From Oscillospiraceae bacterium (GTDB lineage: Bacteria > Bacillota_A > Clostridia > Oscillospirales > Oscillospiraceae): a stretch of 27,520 nucleotides of DNA. Positions 15,259 through 22,660 of the stretch are shown one piece after another. The position numbers and the translations under genes are program-made. Within the stretch, counting starts at the first letter, position 1. The number at the start of each line of letters is the position of its first letter. The stretch spans positions 1 through 27,520 of the forward strand of contig JAFYAB010000028.1 of assembly GCA_017540945.1 (NCBI GenBank). The letters are read 5' to 3'. The notes under the pieces are model-generated. The model ran no database searches. It saw only the letters and a program-made list of their open reading frames with translations, and was not told the DNA's origin.

Positions 15259-15708
15259 ATGGAAGCGAAGACCAGCCTTTTGCGCGTCGAAGAGGACGGG
15301 GCGTATTATCGCGTCCTCCTTCCCTGTCCCGGTCGCCGCGCTGCGGACAGCGCGCCCGCTCTGGAGTTCAAGCTTACGCCGGAAGGCGTCCTGAGCTTCG
15401 ACAACCGGCAGCCGGAGGCCCGCCTCTGCGCAAGGCACCGCTCTTCCAGACTTCTCGCGGAGGAAATGATCCGGGCAGCCCAGACCCGCGTTCCCGGCGC
15501 TCTGGGCGGGCGGACCCACCGCGCCGTTGCCTTCGAGCTGCGGGTGCATTACTGCGCCTTCCGTCTTGGCGTCCTCCGCAGCCATTCCGTCACCGCCGAA
15601 ATCGGCAGCTTCCGCCCGGACGCCGCCGACTACGATTCCAACGCCGTCTGGTTTGAGCACCCCTTCCGCAGCGCACCCGCCATCCTGAAGGCTCTGTTCA
15701 TAGGCTAA
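15259..15708 (+). CDS. Small protein of unknown function
   Basis: I do not recognise this 149-residue protein. It starts MEAKTSLLRVEEDGAYY, has many arginines and an Ala-rich stretch in the middle, no membrane segment and no signal peptide, so it is probably cytoplasmic. The end, containing DAADYDSNAVWFEHPFRS, looks ordered and globular. The start is chosen by AAAGGAG seven bases before the ATG at 15259 and by the promoter just upstream; the frame's first ATG lies inside that promoter. The gene is alone on the plus strand and divergent from the peptidase gene. It could be a family restricted to close relatives. Confidence 0.6.
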   Translation: MEAKTSLLRVEEDGAYYRVLLPCPGRRAADSAPALEFKLTPEGVLSFDNRQPEARLCARHRSSRLLAEEMIRAAQTRVPGALGGRTHRAVAFELRVHYCAFRLGVLRSHSVTAEIGSFRPDAADYDSNAVWFEHPFRSAPAILKALFIG

Positions 15709-15746
15709 GCCGCAAACCGTTCCAAGGCTACGCCGCAAAAAAAGGA

Positions 15747-15775
15747 TTGCATTTCCCATCAAAATCGTTTATAAT
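15747..15775 (+). promoter_or_regulatory. Promoter of the tRNA-Pro transcript
   Basis: TTGCAT (15747-15752), 17 bases and TATAAT (15770-15775). It is the only good promoter before the tRNA gene, although it lies about 220 bases upstream. A TTTTGCGG/CCGCAAAA hairpin (around 15778-15799) follows near the start of the transcript. Confidence 0.65.
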
Positions 15776-15812
15776 CTTTTTGCGGAAAACCCCGCAAAAC
15801 AGCCGAATATCT

Positions 15813-15844
15813 CCGGGTTTCGCTCAGCTTGGTATCGCGCTTGG
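15813..15844 (+). repeat. Damaged partial copy of the tRNA-Pro 5' half
   Basis: These 32 bases match the first 32 bases of the intact tRNA-Pro (15995-16026) at 28 positions, from the acceptor strand through the D arm and into the anticodon stem. After TTGG the match stops and no tRNA can be folded. The 3' half is missing, so it is a remnant and not a gene. Confidence 0.7.
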
Positions 15845-15994
15845 ATTCTTCCGCATGTAACACCCCCCGCGTTCGATCGAAATCCGAAATCCCCGGAGGC
15901 CTTGTAAAACCTCAGGTTTTCGCCCCTTTCCCCTTCGCAAAATCTCTCGAACATGGCCCTTTGACCACATGTTTGACCACAACTGAAAAATCAT
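15845..15994. other. Spacer between tRNA remnant and tRNA-Pro
   Basis: No gene is seen. A plus-strand frame ends in FDHMFDHN and a TGA at about 15988, which could be the end of a lost gene, but it has no start and is otherwise unremarkable. The bases match no RNA I know. Confidence 0.35.
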
Positions 15995-16071
15995 CCGGGT
16001 TTAGCGAAGTTTGGTATCGCGCTTGGTTTGGGACCAAGAGACCGTGGGTTCAAGTCCCGCAACCCGGACCA
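15995..16071 (+). tRNA. tRNA-Pro, anticodon TGG
   Basis: The 77 bases fold as a full cloverleaf. The acceptor CCGGGTT pairs with AACCCGG, the D stem is GCGA/TCGC, the anticodon stem is CTTGG/CCAAG around the loop TTTGGGA, and the T stem is GTGGG/CCCGC around TTCAAGT. The discriminator A and an encoded CCA follow. The anticodon TGG reads proline codons. A strong terminator follows directly. The element to the right is integrated close to this gene. Confidence 0.95.
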
Positions 16072-16123
16072 TGTCGAGTGTTCATAACGGATTTGAGTTA
16101 TGAACACTCGACATTCTTTTTTT
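16072..16123 (+). terminator. Intrinsic terminator of tRNA-Pro
   Basis: A perfect 17-base-pair stem (16072-16088 with 16097-16113) has an 8-base loop and is followed by TTCTTTTTTT. It begins with the base after the CCA of the tRNA. Confidence 0.92.
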
Positions 16124-16131
16124 CATGGTCT

Positions 16132-16155
16132 GCCGTCCGTTTGGGCGGCGTTTTT
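16132..16155 (+). terminator. Second hairpin with T run
   Basis: GCCGTCC and GGGCGGC pair with one G-T pair around GTTT, followed by GTTTTT. It acts rightward and would stop any readthrough from the tRNA into the recombinase gene, which lies on the other strand. Confidence 0.5.
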
Positions 16156-16161
16156 CTTTCT

Positions 16162-17916
16162 TCAGGCAATCGCTTCTGCCGGACGGTGTTCCGGTTTGGG
16201 CTTCTCTGGCAGGTACTCAACGGCGACGCCCTGGCGGGTTTCAGCTCTGTGGTTTTCCTGCTGAAAAAGAGCATCCTCGAAATCCGCTTCGCTCAGGTCG
16301 ATATAGCCTACGAAGCGGTAGTAGATCACGACGCGCTGGGTGCGGTGCTTGCCCTTGCCCTCCGTCTCGTAGACGTCGATGTGGTCGATCAGCTCCTGGA
16401 GCAGCGGCGCGGTGAGGGTGCCCATCTCCATAAATCTGCGGATCGCCTGCAAGAAGCTGTCCCGGCCCTGCTGCATGGAGCCAAGCTCGGAGAGCCGCTG
16501 GCGGTAGTCCGAAATCTTGTTTTTCAGTTCCATCCGCTCTACCTCGTACTTATGTGAGAGCTGCATGAACCACTCGTCCGTCACCTTGCCGCTGGCGTTG
16601 TCCTCATAGAGCTTTTCATACATCCGCACAACCGTATCGTTTCTGGCAATTGCCTTCTGCAGCTCTCCTTCCAGACGCTTCTGCTCCGCAAGCATATCCC
16701 GGTTCGTTTTCTGCGCCAGGATATCCGCAAAGGCTTCCTCGTCATACCGCAGAAACAACGCCAGCCGCCGCAATTCCAACAGCACGACCTGCTCGATAGC
16801 GTCAGCCCGAATATAATGCCGGGAGGTACAAGTTCCGCCGTAGTCGCCCGAATAATTGGAACAGGAAAAGAAATGAATGTCCTTATTGCGCGTATTGGTG
16901 TGATGCCAGAGCTTGCTGTGGCAATCCGCGCAGTAGAGATAATCGGTCAGAAGATGCTTGGGTCCGTTTTCTGCCTTTGGCGCACGGCGTTTTGTCTTTT
17001 TGATCTTCTGCTGTACCTGCTCAAAGGTATCCCGGTCAATGATTGGTTCATGCTTGCCCTTGAAAACTACCCAGTTTTCCTCCGGGTTTTCGATGCGCTG
17101 CTTATTCTTGAAGCTCTTGGAGTAGGTCTTAAAGTTGATCACATCACCGCAATACTCCTGCTGGCGCAAAATCTTCTCCACCGTCGTGTGCTTCCAGAGA
17201 TAGGGATTGGGCTGTGTCTTCTTTCCGCCGCGACCTTCGCCGCGCTCCCGCCAGTAGGCAGTGGGATTGAGAATCTTCTGATCTGTCAGAATCCGGGCAA
17301 TGCTCTCGTTTCCCTTGCCCTCAATGCAAAGCTGGAAGATCCGCCTGACTATGGCTGCCGCCTCCGGCTCGATGATCCAGCGCTTCTTGTCCTCCGGCGA
17401 TTTGATATAACCGTAAGGCGGCTGGCTCAGCGGCTCTCCGAGATTACCCCGGATGCGGTGAGCAGAACGAACCTTACGGGAAATGTCTCTGGCGTACATC
17501 TCATTCATAATGTTCTTGAAGGGGGCGATCTCGTTCTCGCCCTCGTCGCTGTCCACCATGTCGTTGACGGCAATGAAGCGGACGTTCCGATCCGGGAAAT
17601 AATTGTCCGTATAATGGCCGACGGAAACGTAATCACGGCCCAATCTGGAAAGGTCCTTCACCATCACGGTGGTAACGTAGCCAAGATCAATGTCGTCCAG
17701 CATGGATTGGAAGCCGGGACGATTGAAGTTTGTCCCGGTGTATCCGTCGTCCACATAGAACTTGGTGCTTCCAAGCCCCAGCTCCTTTGCCTTCTGAGAA
17801 AGAAGGCGTTTTTGATTTCCAATGGAATTGCTCTCGCTTTCGCTGCCGTCGTCACGGGACAGGCGGCAGTAGAGCGCAGCGATGCCTGTGGGTTCGGCTT
17901 TACGCTTCGGCTGCAT
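16162..17916 (-). CDS. Large serine recombinase (integrase of the element)
   Basis: This 584-residue site-specific recombinase inserts and excises the element. The resolvase domain begins GIAALYCRLSRDDG with the catalytic Ser20. Later come VDDGYTGTNFNRPGF and VKDLSRLGRDYVSVGHY with the usual arginines. The recombinase domain (about 165-290) has GYIKSPEDKKRW. A zinc ribbon follows (YCADCHSK, then FFSCSNYSG and GGTC), and a long coiled coil lies at about 420-510. The start follows GGAGGAAATT; the open frame extends 22 codons upstream without a ribosome site. It overlaps the small gene before it by 17 bases. Its C-terminus faces the tRNA-Pro about 90 bases away, the usual place at the end of an element. 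Confidence 0.93.
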   Translation of the reverse strand: MQPKRKAEPTGIAALYCRLSRDDGSESESNSIGNQKRLLSQKAKELGLGSTKFYVDDGYTGTNFNRPGFQSMLDDIDLGYVTTVMVKDLSRLGRDYVSVGHYTDNYFPDRNVRFIAVNDMVDSDEGENEIAPFKNIMNEMYARDISRKVRSAHRIRGNLGEPLSQPPYGYIKSPEDKKRWIIEPEAAAIVRRIFQLCIEGKGNESIARILTDQKILNPTAYWRERGEGRGGKKTQPNPYLWKHTTVEKILRQQEYCGDVINFKTYSKSFKNKQRIENPEENWVVFKGKHEPIIDRDTFEQVQQKIKKTKRRAPKAENGPKHLLTDYLYCADCHSKLWHHTNTRNKDIHFFSCSNYSGDYGGTCTSRHYIRADAIEQVVLLELRRLALFLRYDEEAFADILAQKTNRDMLAEQKRLEGELQKAIARNDTVVRMYEKLYEDNASGKVTDEWFMQLSHKYEVERMELKNKISDYRQRLSELGSMQQGRDSFLQAIRRFMEMGTLTAPLLQELIDHIDVYETEGKGKHRTQRVVIYYRFVGYIDLSEADFEDALFQQENHRAETRQGVAVEYLPEKPKPEHRPAEAIA

Positions 17917-18166
17917 AATTTCCTCCTTCCTCGGCAGCCGGGCACACATATTCCGACTCCATATTACGGTTTGCGCCGGCATCCGTCAAATCTGCGAAAT
18001 CGTTATTCAGATAATGACAGACGCGGTCAAAGATGGTTTTCTCTTTCTGCTTCTTTGCTTTGAAATCAATCGGTGCGTAACGGCTTCCCACCTGATAGGT
18101 CACGCTGTTGACCACATAGCTGCGCGCAGGGGCACCAAGCCCGAAAAGGTAGTAATTGTCTCTCAT
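17900..18166 (-). CDS. Small conserved-looking protein of the element
   Basis: This 88-residue protein begins MRDNYYLFGLGAPARSYVV. I recognise no function. It has a basic middle part (FKAKKQKEKTIFDRVCHYL) and two cysteines, and no membrane segment. The ribosome site AGGAGG precedes the ATG by the usual distance. It lies between parB and the recombinase, overlapping the latter, so the three are probably co-transcribed. A helper role for the recombinase is possible but unproven. Confidence 0.7.
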   Translation of the reverse strand: MRDNYYLFGLGAPARSYVVNSVTYQVGSRYAPIDFKAKKQKEKTIFDRVCHYLNNDFADLTDAGANRNMESEYVCPAAEEGGNYAAEA

Positions 18167-18176
18167 GGCGGCCTCC

Positions 18177-19031
18177 TTATCTTGCGTCCCGGCTGCGGTC
18201 CCGCTGGCGCTTCAGGAGTTCCAGTCCCTTCAGGATGTCCTGCTCGATATCAGCGGCGGTGTAGTGATCCGGGAAGAATCTGCCAAAGGTCTCCCGCTTC
18301 AGACGAATATGCTCTTGCTGGTTGGGTTTGGGCTCTGCCAGGGTCTTTTCAATCATCCAACGGTCCAGGGCTCCGACGTTATAAGCCTTGTGCAGTCGCA
18401 CGGCCTGAGCGTAGGACGGTGTGCAGTCGTTTCGTGCCATGGCGTCCAGCAAGTCGGATTGGGCATCAATGGGAAGATAGGACAGCTCTACGCCGACGGA
18501 GAAGGCGATCTTGCCCTCGTCCATCATAGTCAGCAGCTCCGGCAGCAGATTGGTTAGCCGGATATAGCGGAACACCTGGTCCCGGCTTTCGTTGGAGGCC
18601 GCACCGATCTCCGCTGCGGTATCCAACTTCGTCGCAACTTGCGACAAAGTGAGATCCGTTCGTCGGCCCTGCCGTTTTAATGCCTCCATTTTGAGCTTGT
18701 AGGCAAAGGCCTTCTCCGAAGGCAGCAGGCGCTCCCGGTGGAGGTTGCTGTCCACCACCAGCACCGCAGCCTGGTCCCGGCTGAAGGGATAAACAAAGGC
18801 GGGAACCGTTTCGATTCCCGCCAGCCTCGCGGCATGGGCACGCCGGTGCCCGGATATGATTTCATAACGGTAGGGATCGTTCTCTGCCGGGCGGACGATC
18901 AGCGGATTCAGAATGCCGTTCTCCCGGATGCTCTCGACCAGGGCCTCCATGTCCGCATTGTCCTCTACCTTGTAGGGATGCCCTTCAAAGGGCACCAGGT
19001 TTGTAATGGAAATCTGTTTTACATCTTTCAT
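18177..19031 (-). CDS. parB: ParB/Spo0J-type DNA-binding protein
   Basis: This 284-residue protein belongs to the ParB/RepB/Spo0J family, used for segregation and, on mobile elements, for regulation. The N-terminal CTP-binding ParB fold has the key ISGHRRAHAARLAG (GHRR at 61-64) after ENGILNPLIVRP. A helix-turn-helix region (about 115-185) contains SQVATKLDTAAEIG and RYIRLTNLLPELL. The start MKDVKQISI is chosen because AAAGGA lies seven bases upstream; the frame is open further back into the relaxase region, with an in-frame ATG that lacks a better site. No ParA is present in the window, so it may act with the ParM-like protein or as a regulator. Confidence 0.9.
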   Translation of the reverse strand: MKDVKQISITNLVPFEGHPYKVEDNADMEALVESIRENGILNPLIVRPAENDPYRYEIISGHRRAHAARLAGIETVPAFVYPFSRDQAAVLVVDSNLHRERLLPSEKAFAYKLKMEALKRQGRRTDLTLSQVATKLDTAAEIGAASNESRDQVFRYIRLTNLLPELLTMMDEGKIAFSVGVELSYLPIDAQSDLLDAMARNDCTPSYAQAVRLHKAYNVGALDRWMIEKTLAEPKPNQQEHIRLKRETFGRFFPDHYTAADIEQDILKGLELLKRQRDRSRDAR

Positions 19032-19071
19032 TTTGTGATCCTTTCCTCTCATAGAGATTTTTGTGATTTGA

Positions 19072-20457
19072 TTACCGTTCGCGGCCTCGTTCGCGTTGAA
19101 GCTCCTTGCTTTCCAGGTCATGTTCCGCTTCCAGTAGGCCCAACAGGTGCTCCCAGCGGTCCTCGATTCGCTTGGCAACGGCAAGCTCTTTCCGAAGCGG
19201 TTTCAGTTCTTCGGTGGCTGCCGCGATTTTCTGCTTGTATTCCTCCGTCAGCTCCGGCGGCTTCGGCCTGCGAAGCTTGTTCCGGCATCGCTGCCGCTCC
19301 GCCTCCAGGCCATTGATCTTTTCCTCTGTTTCCGTCTGAAACAAAGAAAGCTCCTGAACCGTGTGGATACCCTTCCCGGTCAGGAGCTTCTGTTCTTCAA
19401 TGATCTGATCCAGCTTTGCCAACTCCATCCGCATGGAGGGAGACATAGGCTGTGCGTTCTGCCGTTTTGCGTTCTCGTTCTGCGCTAAGCCCAACAGCAT
19501 GAGCACCATATAGAACACCAGATCCACCAGGACCGTGCCGGTATCCCTGGCGTGGCGAATGTCATAGTCCAGCTGTCGTTCCAGGCTCAAAAGCGGAAGC
19601 GGTCTGCGTTTCGGCGGCAGGTGGCTGTTGTAGACGATCAGGAAATGATTGTCGTCCAGATGGTCGCGGAGAATGCTTTGGATTTTGTTCACGGGATAAC
19701 CGATGCTGTCCAGCCGGACGGCGCGGCTCCAATCCGGGGCCTTGACGGAGATATGCTCGTAGCTGTCTCCACGAACGATGGTGTAGCCCTTTTGCCGCAG
19801 ACGCTGCAGGAAATCATCCATCCGGTAAACGTAAGCGAGGCATTCCTCTACATCATGCTTCAGAATGTCCCGGTGCGTCAGCTTCCCGGCCTTGTGGACC
19901 CAATAGGCGTCCTTCTCAGTCTGATACAGCTTTGATTTGCCCAGCACGGACAGCTCGTGATCCAGACACAGAGCGTCAGATACCTCCCGCAGCCGCACAT
20001 GGTCCCGGATCTTGTTCTGGAACTTCTCACCGGTTTTGAAGCTGACGGAATTGACAATAAAATGGTTGTGCAGCGAATCGGTGTTCAGATGGGTCGTGAC
20101 GACCACCTCATAATCCGGCCACATACGGCGGGCGGTCTCAAGCCCGATCTCATGGCAGGTCTCCGGCGTCAGCTCTCCGGGACGGAAGCTTTGATACCCG
20201 TGGTAGGCCACGTTGCCCTTCAGCTTGCCGAAGCGCCGTTTGGTCTCCATCATGGACCGGCAGGCAGTTTCCAGCGGACAGTTCAGCGCCGTGACGTACA
20301 TCCGCTGATCGGTCTTCTCCGCGTTGGCGGCGTATTCCAGGGTGCGGTAGAGGTCTTCATCCAGATACTTCCGGTCTATGGTTTTGTCCGGGTTCTCGGC
20401 ATAGTCGATCACGTCCTTCAAGCGGCCTTTGACGGGCCAAAAGCCTGTGGTCGCCAT
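19072..20457 (-). CDS. MOBP-type relaxase
   Basis: Relaxases nick the element's DNA at oriT and stay bound to the 5' end for transfer. The 461-residue protein has the metal-binding three-histidine motif HLNTDSLHNHF (His123, 130, 132) of the MobA/VirD2-like family. An N-terminal Tyr32, within DRKYLDEDLY, is a possible nicking residue. From about 340 the protein becomes a long charged coiled coil ending in RERGRER. A short hydrophobic stretch lies near 310-330 (VDLVFYMVLMLLGLA). It starts two bases after the mobC-like stop, with GGGAGG inside that gene, so the two are coupled. No coupling protein or type IV secretion genes lie in the window. Confidence 0.9.
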   Translation of the reverse strand: MATTGFWPVKGRLKDVIDYAENPDKTIDRKYLDEDLYRTLEYAANAEKTDQRMYVTALNCPLETACRSMMETKRRFGKLKGNVAYHGYQSFRPGELTPETCHEIGLETARRMWPDYEVVVTTHLNTDSLHNHFIVNSVSFKTGEKFQNKIRDHVRLREVSDALCLDHELSVLGKSKLYQTEKDAYWVHKAGKLTHRDILKHDVEECLAYVYRMDDFLQRLRQKGYTIVRGDSYEHISVKAPDWSRAVRLDSIGYPVNKIQSILRDHLDDNHFLIVYNSHLPPKRRPLPLLSLERQLDYDIRHARDTGTVLVDLVFYMVLMLLGLAQNENAKRQNAQPMSPSMRMELAKLDQIIEEQKLLTGKGIHTVQELSLFQTETEEKINGLEAERQRCRNKLRRPKPPELTEEYKQKIAAATEELKPLRKELAVAKRIEDRWEHLLGLLEAEHDLESKELQRERGRER

Positions 20458-20459
20458 GG

Positions 20460-20771
20460 TTATCCTCCCGTAAGCTCCGCCCGGATTTCCTCCGGCGTCT
20501 GTTTCTCCGGAAGGAAGTAAGTGTCCCGGAGCTTCTGGAAGGCGGCCTTGTAGCGGGCATCGTATTCCGGCGAAGGCGCGTGGTTCATGAGCCAGAGCAG
20601 ATCGCTGTGGATGCGCCAGTAGCCCTCCCCAGGCGGGAAGGCTCTGGGCGAATAGCCCAAAGCCCGCTGCCGCAGGTATTCCCCCTGGGAGAGGCCGCAG
20701 GCCTCCGCCAGCTTTTCGATTTGCTTCTTCTCCGCCGCCGTAACGGTGAAGTTGACTTGGCTTTGTTTCAA
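20460..20771 (-). CDS. MobC-like mobilisation accessory protein
   Basis: This 103-residue protein resembles MobC relaxosome proteins that bind oriT beside the relaxase. The first part, QVNFTVTAAEKKQIEKLAEA, looks like a ribbon-helix-helix DNA-binding domain, followed by CGLSQGEYLRQRALGY, a common MobC pattern. The middle has helix-forming residues. I chose a TTG start at 20771 because AAGGGAG lies eight bases upstream; the longer frame upstream runs through the oriT region and has no ribosome site. It immediately precedes the relaxase. Confidence 0.85.
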   Translation of the reverse strand: MKQSQVNFTVTAAEKKQIEKLAEACGLSQGEYLRQRALGYSPRAFPPGEGYWRIHSDLLWLMNHAPSPEYDARYKAAFQKLRDTYFLPEKQTPEEIRAELTGG

Positions 20772-20956
20772 GATGATTTCTCCCTTCTGATTATGATTTG
20801 TGTTTGGAATGGTCGGTCGGGCAAGGGGGCTTGGGGAACACCCCAAAGGCACAGGCGGCTTGCCCGGCCTGTTCGGAAAAACTATGGTTTTTCCCTGCTT
20901 GTTACGGTATGAGACACAGCCCCCGCAGGGATTGCTCCCTCCGTTCTGGCTGTGTC
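20772..20956 (-). other. Candidate oriT region
   Basis: Directly upstream of the mobC-like gene, where oriT usually lies, three inverted repeats are stacked. CGGGCAAG (20818-20825) pairs with CTTGCCCG (20859-20866) and encloses TTGGGG/CCCCAA (20831-20846). GGAAAAAC/GTTTTTCC is at 20875-20894. GACACAGCC (20913-20921) pairs with GGCTGTGTC (20948-20956). This density of perfect repeats in a gene-free stretch fits a relaxase recognition region. The nick site cannot be told from sequence alone. The remaining bases to 21074 hold the TGACGTCA repeats. Confidence 0.55.
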
Positions 20957-21026
20957 CCATGCCGCTGCCGTCTCTTGTGTTTCTCTCGTGGAGCGTCTTT
21001 TGGACCTTGCTGCGCTGACATCAAAA

Positions 21027-21077
21027 TGACGTCACTCATTCTCGAAGCAAAGAAAAAATGACGTCACAATGACGTCA
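21027..21077. repeat. Three TGACGTCA palindromes
   Basis: AATGACGTCA occurs three times, with the core at 21027-21034, 21059-21066 and 21070-21077. Each octamer is a perfect palindrome. The third covers the stop codon of the small gene that follows. They look like repeated operator sites for an element-encoded regulator, perhaps ParB or the MobC-like protein. Binding is inferred. Confidence 0.55.
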
Positions 21078-21377
21078 TCCAAACAGCTCCAGATCGTCCA
21101 ACACGCTCTGGTCTTCCTGTTCTTCGGCTGGTAAAGCCGGTACGGTGATTTCTTGGGTTGGCGGCAGCATACGCATTTCCTCCCGGAAAATCTGGCGGAT
21201 GCTGTTCAGCAGAATAAAATCAACCGGGTCATCGTTTTCAGCTTGGATACGGGCCAGCACCGCGCCGACTACAAAGCGATTGCCGTCTCCGTGCCGCAGC
21301 TTTTGCAAATACTCCGCTGCGCCGCGCTCCAGCGCGTCTTCGAGGTTGAAGCGCAGGGTCATGCGATAGACGCTCAT
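21075..21377 (-). CDS. Small protein paired with the ParM-like ATPase
   Basis: This 100-residue protein begins MSVYRMTLRFNLEDALERGA and ends in a very acidic tail (AEEQEDQSVLDDLELFG). The first 40 residues have the length and pattern of a ribbon-helix-helix DNA-binding domain. The gene overlaps the ParM-like stop by four bases (ATGA), so it is the natural candidate for the DNA adaptor (ParR-like) of that filament system. The TGACGTCA repeats at its end would be a candidate centromere. I do not recognise the family directly; the role comes from position and size. Confidence 0.65.
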   Translation of the reverse strand: MSVYRMTLRFNLEDALERGAAEYLQKLRHGDGNRFVVGAVLARIQAENDDPVDFILLNSIRQIFREEMRMLPPTQEITVPALPAEEQEDQSVLDDLELFG

Positions 21378-22297
21378 CCCGTCCGCCCTGCCTTGATCTG
21401 GATGCCAGCCAGGTATTCATAGCCCTTGGCCGCAGCGCAGATGTCGTCCACAAAGCGGACGCGCTGGGGATCGGTTTTGCCGAAGTGCTTCACCAGGCAG
21501 CCACCACCGCCCGTGATCCAGAGGGTCATGGTACGCTCGTCGTAGCCGTGCTCCCGTAGTCTTCTGAACAACTCTTCCACATAGGCAGCAGCGGTAGTCT
21601 GGATGATCGCCAGATCCGCCGCGTCAATGTTTGCCGTGCCGGTGCAGAGCACCTCGTCGATGATGGCGTCGTTGAGCTCCCGCCGGGTCTGCCTCAGGAA
21701 GGCCTCCCGCACTGCCAACGTACACTGGTAGACGCCGATCTTCTCCGTAAACATCTTTCCCGACTGAGGCTTGCCGTTGATCAGGTAGAGGATATTCATG
21801 GTGCCGTTCCCGACGTCGGCAATCATGTTGACGCCGATCATCTGTCCCTTGATCTGCGCGATTGCAGCATAACCCTGCGGATAGACGCTGACGCCCACGA
21901 TCCGTACACGATAATCCGTCTTTCGGAAGGTAAAGGACAGTTCGGAATACCTGCTGAGATAGGCGGCAAAGGCCTCCTTCTGCCCGGCCGTCCAGGTCAG
22001 GGGCAGTCCCACCGCAAGATAGACGCTTGCTTCCTGCAAGCCCTCGTCAGCCAGCTCCATGGCAATAGCCGCCAGGGTCAGCACATAATAGTCCTCGTCC
22101 AGGCTCTTGTCCGGCAGGAACTCCTTGTGTCCCTCACCGATCAGATAATAGCCTCCGTCATAGATCAGCAGGTCCTTGGTAAACAAGGGCTCGCTGTCAT
22201 AACGCAGGAGGCCGGTGGGAAAACAGTGGTTGGCAGTCTTCATGTTGCCAAAGCCGTGATCCACACCGATGATTTTGAATCCATTGCAATCTTTCAT
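21374..22297 (-). CDS. ParM-like actin-family ATPase
   Basis: This 307-residue protein belongs to the actin-like plasmid segregation ATPases (ParM/StbA, Alp type). The phosphate-1 loop IIGVDHGFGNMKTA is at the start, the phosphate-2 loop IADVGNGTMNILYL in the middle, and the adenosine motif LWITGGGGCLVKHFG near the end. Such proteins form filaments that separate low-copy plasmids; on integrated elements they may stabilise the circular form. AAAGGAG precedes the ATG by ten bases. It is the first gene of the leftward element operon, behind a long leader with an early terminator. It overlaps the small adaptor candidate. Confidence 0.88.
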   Translation of the reverse strand: MKDCNGFKIIGVDHGFGNMKTANHCFPTGLLRYDSEPLFTKDLLIYDGGYYLIGEGHKEFLPDKSLDEDYYVLTLAAIAMELADEGLQEASVYLAVGLPLTWTAGQKEAFAAYLSRYSELSFTFRKTDYRVRIVGVSVYPQGYAAIAQIKGQMIGVNMIADVGNGTMNILYLINGKPQSGKMFTEKIGVYQCTLAVREAFLRQTRRELNDAIIDEVLCTGTANIDAADLAIIQTTAAAYVEELFRRLREHGYDERTMTLWITGGGGCLVKHFGKTDPQRVRFVDDICAAAKGYEYLAGIQIKAGRTG

Positions 22298-22549
22298 AGT
22301 GTTTTTACTCCTTTTTTGAATTGGTTTGCCCGCCTCTGAACTGTTGCGTTTTGGGGCGGATATTGAGTTTTCCTTCGTCGCTGCGCGACATTCCTGTCGG
22401 GGGGAGGGTTACTACCCGCTGTCGTGATAAGCCTGCTTCTGCATGGTTTATGCATCTCCTTTCGACGATTGTAATTTGGAGGGAAATAGAAAAAGCCGCC
22501 AGGGATCAACGCCAAACGGCGCTGTCTCTGACGGCTTTTTCCTGCCCTC
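22298..22549 (-). ncRNA. Structured leader RNA with attenuator before the ParM-like gene
   Basis: The leader of about 250 bases starts near 22549 and meets a terminator hairpin at once (22489-22541). It then contains small hairpins such as GTCGC/GCGAC and CCGCC/GGCGG (around 22331-22360), and ends at the ParM-like start. It holds a short frame for MQKQAYHDSG (22444-22412) and a 53-residue frame (22455-22294) that touches the ParM-like ATG. Neither short frame has a well-spaced ribosome site. A regulatory leader controlling the mobilisation operon is inferred. Confidence 0.45.
22489..22541 (-). terminator. Terminator hairpin at the 5' end of the leader
   Basis: GAAAAAGCCGCCAG pairs with CTGACGGCTTTTTC (one G-T pair) and encloses a second small stem, CGCC/GGCG. 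On the minus strand the T run TTTTTCTATTT follows. It can also act rightward. Confidence 0.7.
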
Positions 22550-22555
22550 ACTAAT

Positions 22556-22583
22556 ATAATAGTCGAAAAGTTGATTTTCCCAA
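22556..22583 (-). promoter_or_regulatory. Leftward promoter of the element operon
   Basis: On the minus strand TTGGGA (22583-22578), 16 bases and TATTAT (22561-22556). It would start the ParM-ParB-recombinase transcript just before the terminator hairpin. Confidence 0.45.
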
Positions 22584-22660
22584 CATATTCAGCAACACAT
22601 GAAAATCAATAATCGCAACATTCAAAAATCGTTGAAAAATAAGGGCTTGTAATTGATTTT
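22571..22660. promoter_or_regulatory. Repeated TTGATTTT boxes in the divergent control region
   Basis: TTGATTTTC (22571-22579), its inverse GAAAATCAA (22601-22609) and a third TTGATTTT (22653-22660) lie between the two divergent promoters; the first overlaps the leftward -35 box and the third lies in the spacer of the rightward promoter. They suit a shared regulator. This is inference from repetition. Confidence 0.4.

Noticed and set aside
15136..15762. Long minus-strand open frame opposite the small unknown gene.
   Set aside because: It has no ribosome site and overlaps clear plus-strand promoter and start signals; it is a GC-driven shadow.
15845..15994. Frame ending FDHMFDHN before the tRNA-Pro as the tail of an integrase gene.
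   Set aside because: Only a short open stretch without any recognisable catalytic motif; kept as a spacer, not a pseudogene.
22294..22455. 53-codon minus-strand frame whose stop overlaps the ParM-like ATG.
   Set aside because: The ribosome site touches its ATG with no spacing, and the product is basic and low in order; it more likely reflects the structured leader, though a coupling peptide cannot be ruled out.
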